Part shown: piece after piece, positions 45,702 to 54,473 of the stretch | Position numbering within the stretch: the stretch's first letter is position 1 | Layout of the letters: each line of letters opens with the position of its first letter | Assembly (NCBI GenBank): GCA_020723285.1 | Contig: DYJE01000005.1 | Coordinates: 1 to 64,000 of the forward strand | Reading direction: 5' to 3' | Length of the DNA stretch: 64,000 bases | Source of the DNA: Desulforapulum autotrophicum | GTDB lineage: Bacteria > Desulfobacterota > Desulfobacteria > Desulfobacterales > Desulfolunaceae | Position numbers and translations under genes: made by a program | The notes under the pieces: generated by a model | The model's input: the letters and a program-made list of their open reading frames with translations, nothing else | Told to the model about the DNA's origin: nothing | Databases searched by the model: none

Positions 45702-47090
45702 CTAAATGGATATACCGCCTGAAATGATCTGGACCACCATTTCATCGTATTGCTCATCAGGAATGCCGTCATTCCAGGACCCGGCTTCTTCTCCGCCCGG
45801 CCAGAACAGGTTGCCGCTGAAAAGAATGGCACCGGTTTTTTTGTCCCGGATGATGAAAAGGAACGGTGAACTGTCCTTGATCCCTTCTTTTTCATAAATC
45901 CCGCGTCCTGTGGTAATGATCACCGATCCATTCCCATTCGGATCATCCCATACCGTATCCGGCTCGTCCGATGTGGCATCGAAGATGGCCCCGGATTTTC
46001 CCGTCGCAGAAATGGAAAGGGAGTTCAGGTCAAGGGACGTTGATACGAAAACGGATTTGAGGAAAAGAAAGCCCAGCCCATTGACGCCCGAGAAGTCCTG
46101 GTCAGCCGGTTCAAGGAGTTCTGCAACCGATAAACCGTACCAGGATTCGATGGAGAATTCCGGAACTGAAAACGAGACTTCCGTTTTTTGTAAAGAAGCG
46201 AGAATGGTCGAAACCGATTCATCGAGATTCTCTTCAAGCGACTGGAACGCTTCCCGGCTTGATGGAAAAATGAACAGCATCGATAGGGAGCCGTTATCCG
46301 AAGAGGTGTCGTAGGCGGTGAAGTTCCCGGTGGTGACGTATCCGTATTCACCCTGGATTCTCACGTGCGGTTTTCTGTACTGGATGCCTTCGAATATTTC
46401 AAAAAGTCCGTTAAACCTTTCGGCGACATGGAACACGGATTCCGTGGCCACATCTATGGATGATTTTGATCCAATAACGAGACGGGTCATGCCGCAGATT
46501 GCTTCACAATCCAGAGTGATTCCCAGCATCGAAAAGATCCCGGCGCTTTCTGTAACCCAGTTTTTTCTGAGATCATGGGCGGAAAGTGCCGGGTGAGTCT
46601 GTTTGTCCAGTTTCTGAAGAAATATTTCTTCGAACCTGTAGCCGGACTGTCCCATGGCGGCATGTGAACAGACGATCGAGGGATTGTCCGGGAAGCACGG
46701 GTCAAAGGCCAGTTTTTCGCCATCAAGAAACGGATAGAAGCCTGCCAGCCAGGCGGATGTTTCCCCTGCTGCTCCCAGCGAGACCATGGCTATGGTGCTG
46801 AAAAAACTGCCAGCGCCCACAACATGATTGGAGGGATCAAGGCTGTTTAACGGCCTTGAATTCTTATGCAGAGAAATGGCGCATGTGTTATAGTCCGTGT
46901 AATCAGCGATAACCGTTTCCGAATCTTCACCGGCCACAATGTTTCTATCCGTCCGCGTCAAATACTCTTCTATGGTCACACCGATCGTGCTTTGAGAGCC
47001 AGCCGGGGAATTATCCTTCCCGCAACTTAGGGTCATGAGCAAAAGTATCAGAGAAAAGATAATCATCTGGAGGGTGTTATGCATTTTCAT
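45702..47090 (-). CDS. Serpin-like lipoprotein
   Basis: A 462-residue lipoprotein with lipobox LMTLSC (acylated Cys near residue 23). The mature part fits a serpin fold: the helix F/strand 3A-like segments (LDKQTHPALSAHDLRKNW), strand s5A-like FSVPEFSIESWYGL, and the C-terminal strand FLFIIRDKKTGAILFSGNLFWPG, which closely matches the serpin PFLFxIRxxxTGxILFxG end. The reactive loop region (ISATGKSGAIFDATSDEPDT and on) is acidic and does not show the canonical Ala-rich hinge, so protease inhibition is uncertain. It stands alone on the minus strand. Confidence 0.75.
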   Translation of the reverse strand: MKMHNTLQMIIFSLILLLMTLSCGKDNSPAGSQSTIGVTIEEYLTRTDRNIVAGEDSETVIADYTDYNTCAISLHKNSRPLNSLDPSNHVVGAGSFFSTIAMVSLGAAGETSAWLAGFYPFLDGEKLAFDPCFPDNPSIVCSHAAMGQSGYRFEEIFLQKLDKQTHPALSAHDLRKNWVTESAGIFSMLGITLDCEAICGMTRLVIGSKSSIDVATESVFHVAERFNGLFEIFEGIQYRKPHVRIQGEYGYVTTGNFTAYDTSSDNGSLSMLFIFPSSREAFQSLEENLDESVSTILASLQKTEVSFSVPEFSIESWYGLSVAELLEPADQDFSGVNGLGFLFLKSVFVSTSLDLNSLSISATGKSGAIFDATSDEPDTVWDDPNGNGSVIITTGRGIYEKEGIKDSSPFLFIIRDKKTGAILFSGNLFWPGGEEAGSWNDGIPDEQYDEMVVQIISGGISI

Positions 47091-47229
47091 GGCGCGTGAT
47101 CCTGATCAAATCGGTTTGTATTGGGCGAACTGTAAGGTAACACATACGATACATGAAGGCCGGAGTTGCCGCAACAGATAATCGGCTACGGCGATAAGTA
47201 AATCTTCCTGTCAGATAAGAAAAAGTGGT

Positions 47230-47511
47230 TTACAGGAGAGGCCCGACATGGTGTGAACAGATCCAATAAACCTGTTCGGCGTCGATGTCGAAATAATGAT
47301 GGGCGATGATGTCACGAAACCCGATGGCACCCTTCCAGTCGATTTCCGGGTAACGTGATAGCAGCCGCCCGGATGTTATTTTATCGATTTTCTTCAGTGA
47401 TTCTCCAATGGCCATGAAAAGCATGCAGACGCCATCCAGTTTTTCCATTCCTTCCGGTGAATCGGTAAAATCATTCGCACAGGATTTTTTGAGGTTCGCC
47501 GGGCTGTCTTT
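47230..47511 (-). pseudogene. Truncated HepT/DUF86-like toxin gene
   Basis: The frame encodes a segment containing FTDSPEGMEKLDG and the HEPN RNase motif R-x4-H-x-Y as RDIIAHHY. Full HepT proteins of this type start about 20-30 residues earlier and extend past the present C-terminus. Upstream, a stop at 47512-47514 and repeat A (47528-47567) replace the expected N-terminus, and no start codon precedes the FTDSPEG segment. No MntA nucleotidyltransferase partner is present. This looks like a decayed toxin-antitoxin remnant. Confidence 0.6.
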
Positions 47512-47527
47512 TCAAGGGCGTTAAAAA

Positions 47528-47567
47528 GTTTCATACATCGGGGGAGTTGTCAACATGCAAAGGGTGG
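47528..47567 (+). repeat. Dispersed repeat A, copy 2
   Basis: Nearly identical to 37544-37582, including TGTCAACATGCAAAGGG. It abuts the truncated end of the HepT-like remnant. Confidence 0.6.
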
Positions 47568-47575
47568 GGATTTAT

Positions 47576-47640
47576 GAGGATGGGGGCATTTGATGGTCAA
47601 TCGGGAGATTGTGGCGCGCCTGGGATCGCGGCCTTTCCTG
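47576..47640 (+). repeat. Dispersed repeat B, copy 1
   Basis: Shares GGGGCATTTGATGGTCAATC, the GGGA-capped CAATC/GATTG hairpin and TGGGATCGC with 48592-48675. It ends next to the vapC stop. Confidence 0.5.
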
Positions 47641-47656
47641 GTGCTTGATTCTCGGC

Positions 47657-48055
47657 TTACACCCAATTGGCCAAACGCAATGCTTCAACCCGCTCAAATT
47701 CACGGACATTATTAGAAACCAGCGTTAAACCTTCACTGCGTGCGTGACCTGCGATATGCAAATCGTTGACACCAATAGAGGTTCCTTTTCTCTCAAGATT
47801 TGCCCTGATTTCACCATAATGCGCAGCAGCCTTAATTCCATAGGGCAAGACTTCCAGTCTGGAAATAAAATCCTCCACCTGCAACAGGTTATGGTCCGGC
47901 ATGGAGCTTTTCTCAACACCATGAAGGAGTTCGGCAACCGTAATTGAGCTGACACACATCTGACCGGTGTGGCGATTGAACACATCTAAAAGTTCCACCG
48001 GACGGCGCTTCAATACATAGATAACAATATTTGTATCCAGCATATATTTCAACAT
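47657..48055 (-). CDS. vapC: VapC-type PIN-domain toxin
   Basis: A 132-residue PIN ribonuclease. Conserved acidic residues are seen in YMLDTNIVIY, VAELLHGVE and GVNDLHIAGHA, with a terminal VSNNVREFERV. It would cleave specific RNAs unless bound by VapB. The ATG overlaps the vapB stop by one base (TGATG), showing a standard antitoxin-toxin operon; a GTG one codon earlier is an alternative. The length is normal and the gene appears intact. Confidence 0.9.
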   Translation of the reverse strand: MLKYMLDTNIVIYVLKRRPVELLDVFNRHTGQMCVSSITVAELLHGVEKSSMPDHNLLQVEDFISRLEVLPYGIKAAAHYGEIRANLERKGTSIGVNDLHIAGHARSEGLTLVSNNVREFERVEALRLANWV

Positions 48056-48291
48056 CACAAAGACTCTCTTTCCGGTTGGTCCTGCGACGCACGCTCGGTC
48101 ATGAAATCATCACTGACAGCCTCTTTGGTCAGAAAAAAACTATCCCAGGTATTATTGGTCGGTGAGATAATGCGGTCCATCCCAACAACACGGACGGCGA
48201 CTTTTTTAACACCTTCGGGAAATCGGGTTTCAACCGGCAACCGTATCGCCTGGGTCCGATTGTTTTCAAATACCGATCCTAATAAAACCAT
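48055..48291 (-). CDS. vapB: VapB-type antitoxin
   Basis: A 78-residue AbrB/SpoVT-type antitoxin. The N-terminal DNA-binding segment [20 protein letters not shown] is typical of VapB, and the acidic C-terminal tail would wrap the VapC active site. AAGGAG lies before the ATG at 48291. It precedes vapC with a one-base overlap, and both probably repress their own promoter. Confidence 0.9.
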   Translation of the reverse strand: MVLLGSVFENNRTQAIRLPVETRFPEGVKKVAVRVVGMDRIISPTNNTWDSFFLTKEAVSDDFMTERASQDQPERESL

Positions 48292-48678
48292 AATTTTCTC
48301 CTTCTTATTTGTGCTATATACAAGAACTATATAGCATGAATTTGTATATGGCAAGTGTATATAGCGGTCAAAAATGACCAGTCAAAGGGCCAGGTGAATC
48401 ATTCAATTGAAATATGAAATTCGGGTGTCATCACTAAATTCATGACACCAATAAAACCGACCACAAGATGAGAAGCCTTAATCAAACCCATACCCATTTG
48501 TCCGGATTTTTAATGCTTGTCCCAGCGAAGAGAGGGATCTGGCCTCCGGAGGCAGGCTATTTAATCGGAAACTGTTTTTGAAAACGTTATGGATGGGAGC
48601 ATTTGATAGCCAATCGGGAGATTGGCGTGCCCAGGGATCGCCGCGCTTTTTAAAGGCGGCGAATCCCTGGGTGTGGGA
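48292..48678. other. Repeat-filled intergenic region
   Basis: About 390 bp between vapB and the glutamate synthase operon end. It contains a decayed relic of the MITE-like element (ATTTGTCCGGATTTTTAA near 48495 and GGCCTCCGGAGGC near 48541) followed by repeat B. No gene is seen. Confidence 0.5.
48592..48675 (-). repeat. Dispersed repeat B, copy 2, with double hairpin
   Basis: Contains a perfect GCCAATC-GGGA-GATTGGC hairpin (48609-48626) and a larger stem of CCCAGGGAT/ATCCCTGGG plus CGCCGC/GCGGCG (48630-48671). It lies just past the stop of the last gene of the glutamate synthase operon, so it may act as a 3' end or RNA-stability element, although no long U-run follows. Confidence 0.5.
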
Positions 48679-51285
48679 CTAATGTTTGTTCAGGGCCACG
48701 GCGTGAACCTTGATGTACACGTCGCTGTAGTGCTTTTTCTCGCCGTTGACGGTTAAAAGGTCGTCGTCGACGCGGATGCCGAAAAGACGCTGGTTTTCTT
48801 CGAGGTAGGGAAGAATTAAAGCCCAGTCGGCGTCGGAGAGTCTGGCGAAAGATCCGCCGTTCAGCTGCTCATCCACGATTTTCCGTTCGGGGTCGCGCAT
48901 GTAGATCGCGCCGCCCGAGGCCAGGGAAAAGAGGTTGGAGCCGGGATACGGGGTATCCTGGGCTTTGAGTTTGCCTTTTTCGTCGTAGGCCATGCCGTTC
49001 AGGATGGCGAAACCGCCGCCGTTCAAAGGATCACCGGCCATGAAGGATTCGGCCAGGTAATCGAGGCAGGTGCCGTTGATCACCACCCGGGGTTTGCCCG
49101 TGGCGTTGATCAGGGGCCTGCCTGCGGCGTTGCCCATGATGTAGACTTCGCCGCCTTTGGCACCGTACATGAAGGTCTGGCCCACGTCGCCGTGAATCAC
49201 CAGTTTTCCGCTTTTCATGATCTGGCCGAGCTGGTCCTGGGCGTTGCCGTGAACCTGGATTTCGAGGCCGTCGATGCCGGACGCCAGATAGTCGCCGGAG
49301 CTGTCATACACATGGATGGTGACATCGGTGGTTTTGGGGCCGAACCCGCAGCCGGTGAAGCGCTGGCCTTTGTAGCCGAAGCAGATGTAATGCTTCCAGC
49401 CCAGGTTGAAGGCCTTGTTCATCAGACGGGAATCGCAGTTCGGTCCTTCGGGTTCAAAGGCCCGGGCGTTGATGACGAGAACGCTTTCGTTGCCTTCGGG
49501 GGAGCGAAGGGTGTCCCGGCTGTCCCAGTCGATATAGGAATAACGGCTGCCCGCTTTTTCACTGAGTTTGGGGAAACTCATGAAAATGTCGGTGAGCGTT
49601 GTTCTCACCATATCCAGCACGGAGCTCAGTTTCTTTTTGCCTGAATCGTAGCGGCGGTCGCTCAAGTAGGTGAGGATCTCGATGGCGTTGGCTTTGGCCG
49701 TGTCGCTTTTCCCTGCATTTTTTACCACGGCTTTGCAGAACGCTGAAACATCGGCAAAGGTCCAGGCGGTAATGTTTGCCATACAGTAAGCTTTGAGAGC
49801 TGAAAGGTCAGCGGCTTCGATGTGCTTCGACACTTCGCCTTCAATGGATGAAGCTTTGTCAGAAACCATGACCGGTGCTTTCACGTCGAAATGTTCCTGA
49901 CCTTTGGGCAGCACGATCGGTTCACCGAATTTGTTTTCCGTGCTGAGAACCTTGGAGCCGTCTCCTTTGCCGGAATCTTTGATGGTGAAGGCAAAAGCTC
50001 CTCCGTCCGTCGAGCTGCCGCCTCGGGCGTTCCAGTATTTATCGGCCACGGGGCAGAACCTTGGATCTTCTTTGGCCAGGTTCTGGAGCGTGGCGTCAAT
50101 GGCCTGTTTTTCCGAACAGACCAGGCCGATCTGGACCTCGTCCCGTTCAAGCAGCGCGAAAACCTGGGGCCGCAGCATGGCGGTGTCGGTGATGCCGAGA
50201 AGCTGCATGAAGTCGTTGTACGGGTCGTTCCGGGCGATGATGAAGAACCAGGGACCGTCGGGGGACCCTGCGGTATGCTGGCTCTGGATGTAACGATACA
50301 CCTTCTGTTTTTCTTCGGGCAGACTGTCGAAGTCATACTCGGTGGTGGGCGCGATGGCTTCGATGATGTACTCCAGCGGGTACTCGAAGGTGCGGTTGTA
50401 CAGATCCAGAAGCTGGACAGACACCTCGGTGTCGGTCAGAAACTGCTGGTGAATCTTGTACTGGTGCAGGTATTCGGAAACCGCATGGTAATTGGCAAAA
50501 TCGCCGTTGTGAACCAGGGCTTCGTGCATGCCTGAAAACGGATGGGCCCCGCCGGGATGCCAGAGACGTCCCCGGGTGGGGTAACGCTGATGGGCGATCC
50601 AGCCGTGGGCTTTGAAATCCTCCAGGCAGTAATACTGGGTGGCCTGTTCGGCGTACCCCACGACCTTGAGGATCATGATGTTCCGGCCGTGGGACAGCAC
50701 AAAGGCCTGTTTGTCGCCCAGAGACGCATAATACGCCTGATTCAGGCGGTAGGTGTTCTGGCTGACGAATTCGTCCTCGGCTTTGCGTTCGGGGAGAGTT
50801 TCAAGGTGGTGTTCCTTGATGAACGCAGCGAGCACATCGGGTTTCACCCGGACGAAATACCGGCAAACGTCCGGGGGTTTCACTTCAAGTCCGATGGCGG
50901 TGTGGTCGCTAATGGTGGGGATCATGCCGCTGGTATGAACATTGAAGTTCGGCAGGATGAACCGTTTCTCAAGCTCTTCCTTGCAGGTGGGGTCGATGTA
51001 GGCCACCTGAAGCAGGTAATGGTCTTCGAGAACATCCTGGGGAATGCCCAGGCTTTCCGCCGAAAGACCCACCGCCGCAATACCGCCGCCTTTGCCGTTG
51101 CCCCGGTTGTGCATCTGAACCGAGGGTTCGTAGATGTGACGGCCGGCCACGGGAATCGAACACATGAAACCGGTGACCCCGCAACCGCCTTCCTCGTCGC
51201 ACTTGGCGATGGGCGTCTGGATATGGGGAAGCCCGGCCCGTGAGGCCAGAAGCTTTTGGATGGTATCTGTCTGGTTTGTTTTCAT
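48679..51285 (-). CDS. Glutamate synthase amidotransferase and GXGXG subunit
   Basis: An 868-residue protein. The N-terminal part is a class II glutamine amidotransferase: nucleophile Cys35 in GGCGVTGF is preceded by a 34-residue segment that would be removed as a propeptide. The C-terminal 250 residues are the GltB-type beta-helix (GXGXG) domain (HGNAQDQLGQ, GGEVYIMGNAAGRPL). The central FMN domain of ordinary GltB is absent and is supplied by the next gene upstream, giving an archaeal-type split enzyme. It forms glutamate from glutamine and 2-oxoglutarate. The start at 51285 follows the MITE-like element; an upstream extension would translate that repeat and is rejected. Confidence 0.85.
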   Translation of the reverse strand: MKTNQTDTIQKLLASRAGLPHIQTPIAKCDEEGGCGVTGFMCSIPVAGRHIYEPSVQMHNRGNGKGGGIAAVGLSAESLGIPQDVLEDHYLLQVAYIDPTCKEELEKRFILPNFNVHTSGMIPTISDHTAIGLEVKPPDVCRYFVRVKPDVLAAFIKEHHLETLPERKAEDEFVSQNTYRLNQAYYASLGDKQAFVLSHGRNIMILKVVGYAEQATQYYCLEDFKAHGWIAHQRYPTRGRLWHPGGAHPFSGMHEALVHNGDFANYHAVSEYLHQYKIHQQFLTDTEVSVQLLDLYNRTFEYPLEYIIEAIAPTTEYDFDSLPEEKQKVYRYIQSQHTAGSPDGPWFFIIARNDPYNDFMQLLGITDTAMLRPQVFALLERDEVQIGLVCSEKQAIDATLQNLAKEDPRFCPVADKYWNARGGSSTDGGAFAFTIKDSGKGDGSKVLSTENKFGEPIVLPKGQEHFDVKAPVMVSDKASSIEGEVSKHIEAADLSALKAYCMANITAWTFADVSAFCKAVVKNAGKSDTAKANAIEILTYLSDRRYDSGKKKLSSVLDMVRTTLTDIFMSFPKLSEKAGSRYSYIDWDSRDTLRSPEGNESVLVINARAFEPEGPNCDSRLMNKAFNLGWKHYICFGYKGQRFTGCGFGPKTTDVTIHVYDSSGDYLASGIDGLEIQVHGNAQDQLGQIMKSGKLVIHGDVGQTFMYGAKGGEVYIMGNAAGRPLINATGKPRVVINGTCLDYLAESFMAGDPLNGGGFAILNGMAYDEKGKLKAQDTPYPGSNLFSLASGGAIYMRDPERKIVDEQLNGGSFARLSDADWALILPYLEENQRLFGIRVDDDLLTVNGEKKHYSDVYIKVHAVALNKH

Positions 51286-51312
51286 ATCTCTATGTTTCCT
51301 TATATTGAATAG

Positions 51313-51458
51313 TGCCTCCGGCGGCCCTGCCGGGAGCCAAACTTTTGAAAAGTTTGACAAACAGGTTTTGCAGGGGCACGGCACGCCGTGTCCCTGCCCA
51401 GACACATTTGTCCAGATTTTTAAAATCTGGCCCCCCGGGAGGGCCGCCGGAGGCAAAA
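51313..51458. repeat. MITE-like palindromic element, copy 2
   Basis: Terminal inverted repeats GCCTCCGGCGGCCCT and AGGGCCGCCGGAGGC (15 bases, perfect) enclose two AT hairpins (ACTTTTGAAAAGT; AGATTTTTAAAATCT) and an inner GGCACGGCACGCCGTGTCC palindrome. It lies inside the operon, between the FMN-subunit gene and the amidotransferase gene, so it is transcribed and probably folds in the mRNA. Confidence 0.7.
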
Positions 51459-51472
51459 TATGCAAATCCTGA

Positions 51473-53023
51473 TCAGATGATGACCTTATACGACGGAGCA
51501 GGTTGGTATGTCGCCCGTTCCTGTTCGTCCAGATAATCCAGATGAACGAGAAGATCAGACCTGCCCACCAGTTCCCGGATGCTCGTCATGCCGAGAGACC
51601 TCAAAAGATCGCACCACTGTTTGCGCCAGGCCATGTACATGTTGACGATGCGCTGTTCGCAGTATTCTTCCGTGGTCATGAATCCCAGTTCGGGGTCGGT
51701 GGAGGCGATGCCCCTTGCGCAGCCGCGACCGCTTTCGCAGTTGCTGCAACGGACACATTCCACGGCCACGATTTCCGCCGTGCCGATGACCACGCCGTCG
51801 GCCCCCAGGGCAATGGCTTTGGCCACGTCCATGGCGGAGCGGATGCCGCCGCTGGCGATCAGGGTCACCTTGTCTCTCGCCCCTTCGTTCTTAAGGAAGT
51901 TGTGAACCTTGGGAATGGCGTACTCAATGGGCATGGCGATGTTTTTCTTGGCGATGTCGGGAGCTGCCCCGGTTCCGCCGTAGCTGCCGTCGATGTGAAC
52001 GATGTGGGCCCCGGCGTAATAGGCACCGACAGCCACCATGTCCACGTCTGTGGGGGTGGAAACCTTGACGGACACCAGAACCTCGTTGTTGATCTCCTTC
52101 ATCCAGTCCACGTGCTTTTTGTGGTCTTCCACGCTGTACACGCTGTGGAAGGGGAAGGGCGAGAACAGGGAGCTGCCCACTACGGTTTCACGCATGGCTG
52201 CCACGGCCTCGGTGACTTTTTCACCGAGAAGATGGCCGCCGAGACCGGGTTTCGCCCCTTGGGCGTATTTGAATTCCATCACCGGGCAGTACTTGATGGT
52301 TTCCTCTCGGACCCCGAAAAGACCGGTGGCCACCTGGGTGATCACGTGTTCTTTATAAGGAAGGAGATCGGGAGGATATCCGCCTTCACCGGTGCAGGTG
52401 AGGGTGTTGAGGCGTTTCGCCGCCCGGGCCCTTCCGATGATCACCGGCAGGGCCGTGGAGCCGAAGGACATGCCGCCGCCGTAACAGGGAATGGAGATGG
52501 TCCGTTTCGGTCGGTCGTCGCCAGTCTTGTTCAGCTCGATGCTGGTGTCCATCTCCTCGTCGGAAAGCGTGACGGCTTTGGCCGGATCGGGGTGTTTGAA
52601 GCGGATCTTGTCGAAACCCCCGCCGGATGCCCCAAGGTTGTGTTCCAGATCCACCTTGGGAACTTCTCCCGTTTCGGCCATGGCGAAATGGCCGAGAAGC
52701 ATTTCAGCGGTCCAGCGGTAGTCGCCCAGGGTTTCGAGAAGGGGGTTTTCCTTGACGGACAACGCCCCTTGCGGACAGTTCTTTACACAGTAAAAGGAAT
52801 TCTCCTTGCATTTGAACCCGATGCACTTGTGGCTGACGGGCCGCTGGGATTTATCGTAGTTCTCGTATCGGAGATGCACGCCGTAGGGGCAGATTTCCGC
52901 GCAGAGTCCGCACGATATGCACTTGGAATTCCTTTTGACCACGAATTTTCCGATGGTGTTCCGAAACCGGGAAGGTGTTTCCACGATTTCAGGGAGTTTC
53001 CATGCTGTAGTGTTGTCGCTCAT
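51473..53023 (-). CDS. Glutamate synthase FMN-domain subunit with ferredoxin domain
   Basis: A 516-residue protein. An N-terminal ferredoxin-like pair of clusters (CISCGLCAEICPYG; CVKNCPQG) leads to an FMN/glutamate synthase barrel with GGGMSFGSTALP, TGEGGYPPDLL and GGTGAAP. A cysteine cluster VRCSNCESGRGC near residue 445 corresponds to the 3Fe-4S site. It makes glutamate from 2-oxoglutarate and ammonia passed from the amidotransferase subunit, probably with ferredoxin as donor. The start at 53023 has GGGA upstream; the longer frame overlaps the previous gene. Confidence 0.9.
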   Translation of the reverse strand: MSDNTTAWKLPEIVETPSRFRNTIGKFVVKRNSKCISCGLCAEICPYGVHLRYENYDKSQRPVSHKCIGFKCKENSFYCVKNCPQGALSVKENPLLETLGDYRWTAEMLLGHFAMAETGEVPKVDLEHNLGASGGGFDKIRFKHPDPAKAVTLSDEEMDTSIELNKTGDDRPKRTISIPCYGGGMSFGSTALPVIIGRARAAKRLNTLTCTGEGGYPPDLLPYKEHVITQVATGLFGVREETIKYCPVMEFKYAQGAKPGLGGHLLGEKVTEAVAAMRETVVGSSLFSPFPFHSVYSVEDHKKHVDWMKEINNEVLVSVKVSTPTDVDMVAVGAYYAGAHIVHIDGSYGGTGAAPDIAKKNIAMPIEYAIPKVHNFLKNEGARDKVTLIASGGIRSAMDVAKAIALGADGVVIGTAEIVAVECVRCSNCESGRGCARGIASTDPELGFMTTEEYCEQRIVNMYMAWRKQWCDLLRSLGMTSIRELVGRSDLLVHLDYLDEQERATYQPAPSYKVII

Positions 53024-53051
53024 ATGTATTCCCACGTTGTTGTTTGGGTGT

Positions 53052-54458
53052 TTATCCGATGACCTTCCGTTCGCCGAACAGGGGACCGAAGTTCTCTTTT
53101 TCCAGGTTTTCGAACCACATGCTGCGGCCCACTTCACCCCTAAGTCTCCGGGCTTCACGGATTCCCATGGCACCCAGGATTTCCAGGATCTGGTTCCGCC
53201 AGGCGGCCATCAGGTTGGTGATCCGGTTTTTTCCGAAATCGGGGTCTGCGGCTTCCAGTTTTCCCGTGCAGCTGAGGCCGTCCTTGCAGCGTCCGCAGAG
53301 CCGGCATTCCAGGGCAAGGAGAAGGGTGGCGTCCAGAACTACGCCGTCGGCACCGCAGATCACGCTTTTCACCACATGCTCGGCCATGGCGATGCCGCCG
53401 GAGAACAGGAGATTTACCGTGAGGCGGGCCGCGTTTTCAACAAGAGCCACGTGCACGTCACGGATGGCGTCTCTCAAGTAGCGGGGATTAGCCACGTTCA
53501 CTTCCTTGCCGTGGTGGCTGGCGATGAAGTGGATGGTGTCGATGCCCGCGTCCAGAAGATCAACGGCTGTTTTTGCGGCATCACCGTCAAGGGGTGCTGC
53601 GACGGCGATGAACAGGTCTTTTTTGATGTCACGAAGCTGGTTGACCGTGTCTTTCACACCGGGGCCGTATGGAATCTGCACCATCTGACAGGCTTTGACC
53701 AGATCGGGGTAATTTTTCCAGTTTTCAGCCGTGAATTCCGGGATCAGGTGGGCCGCGTGGTCTTTCAGCTCGCCCTTGACCTTGCCCGGATCGATGAACA
53801 TGAACGTGCCCAGACTGCTGGCGGCCCTGGCCATGGCAAGGCGCACGTTGTCCGTATCCACGCCGAATTCGCCGTGTTCCCTGAACAGCATGGGGAACGG
53901 CGCTTCCAGGATCGGTGGAACGTCTGTTGCGAGATTCATGTCCTTGTCAAAGGTGAGACCCATGGGGCGGCGGGACAGTTCGATCATGGTGTTGATGTAC
54001 TCCCTGCCGTGGATGCCGTCACGGGTGGGGCGGACGATTTCGCTCATGTCCGTCCACATGCTGTCGAACCCTTCGCCCACGAAGGGTCCCCGGTAGCCTG
54101 CGCCGGAAACGGGGATGCTCCCGGTGTGGGCCTGGTACCAGGTCCGGTGGATGATGGACGGGGTCCAGTAATCGTCACCCAGAAAACGGTATTCGGGGTT
54201 CACGACTCTGGAGAAGATGCCCTTGGTGCATTCCTGAACGCAACGGAAGCAGCTGTTGCAGGTGTACAGGTATTCGGGATCTCCCATCTGGCTCATGTGG
54301 TAGTAGTTGTCGGCAAAGATGTTGTACACGCATTTTTTCTTCACGCATTTCCGACAGCTTCCCGCGCAGTCTTCCCGGAATTCCACCGTGGCGTATTTCC
54401 CCACAGGGTGAAGCCTGGGCGGCGCGGGTTTGGTTGCGATATGGTATTTCTTAGGCAT
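53052..54458 (-). CDS. Iron-sulfur glutamate-synthase-like paralogue
   Basis: A 468-residue protein. Two N-terminal Fe-S motifs (CRKCVKKKC; CNSCFRCVQEC) precede a barrel related to the FMN domain of glutamate synthase (FSGGIAMAEHVVKSVICGADGVV). A cysteine-rich C-terminal site (CRLCGRCKDGLSC) is present. The GGMSFGS flavin signature of the neighbouring gene is not conserved, so this may be an electron-transfer or regulatory paralogue rather than a second synthase. It sits between metF and the FMN subunit, 15 and 28 bases away. AGGGG precedes the start. Confidence 0.8.
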   Translation of the reverse strand: MPKKYHIATKPAPPRLHPVGKYATVEFREDCAGSCRKCVKKKCVYNIFADNYYHMSQMGDPEYLYTCNSCFRCVQECTKGIFSRVVNPEYRFLGDDYWTPSIIHRTWYQAHTGSIPVSGAGYRGPFVGEGFDSMWTDMSEIVRPTRDGIHGREYINTMIELSRRPMGLTFDKDMNLATDVPPILEAPFPMLFREHGEFGVDTDNVRLAMARAASSLGTFMFIDPGKVKGELKDHAAHLIPEFTAENWKNYPDLVKACQMVQIPYGPGVKDTVNQLRDIKKDLFIAVAAPLDGDAAKTAVDLLDAGIDTIHFIASHHGKEVNVANPRYLRDAIRDVHVALVENAARLTVNLLFSGGIAMAEHVVKSVICGADGVVLDATLLLALECRLCGRCKDGLSCTGKLEAADPDFGKNRITNLMAAWRNQILEILGAMGIREARRLRGEVGRSMWFENLEKENFGPLFGERKVIG

Positions 54459-54473
54459 AGTTACCCCTTATGA

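Noticed and set aside
51503-53062. A 519-codon open frame on the plus strand
   Set aside because: It is the complement of the glutamate synthase FMN-subunit gene; composition is His/Val/Gly/Phe-rich as expected for an antisense shadow and no domain is seen.
52917-54473. A 518-codon open frame on the plus strand
   Set aside because: It is antisense to the iron-sulfur glutamate-synthase paralogue, with no recognisable motif.
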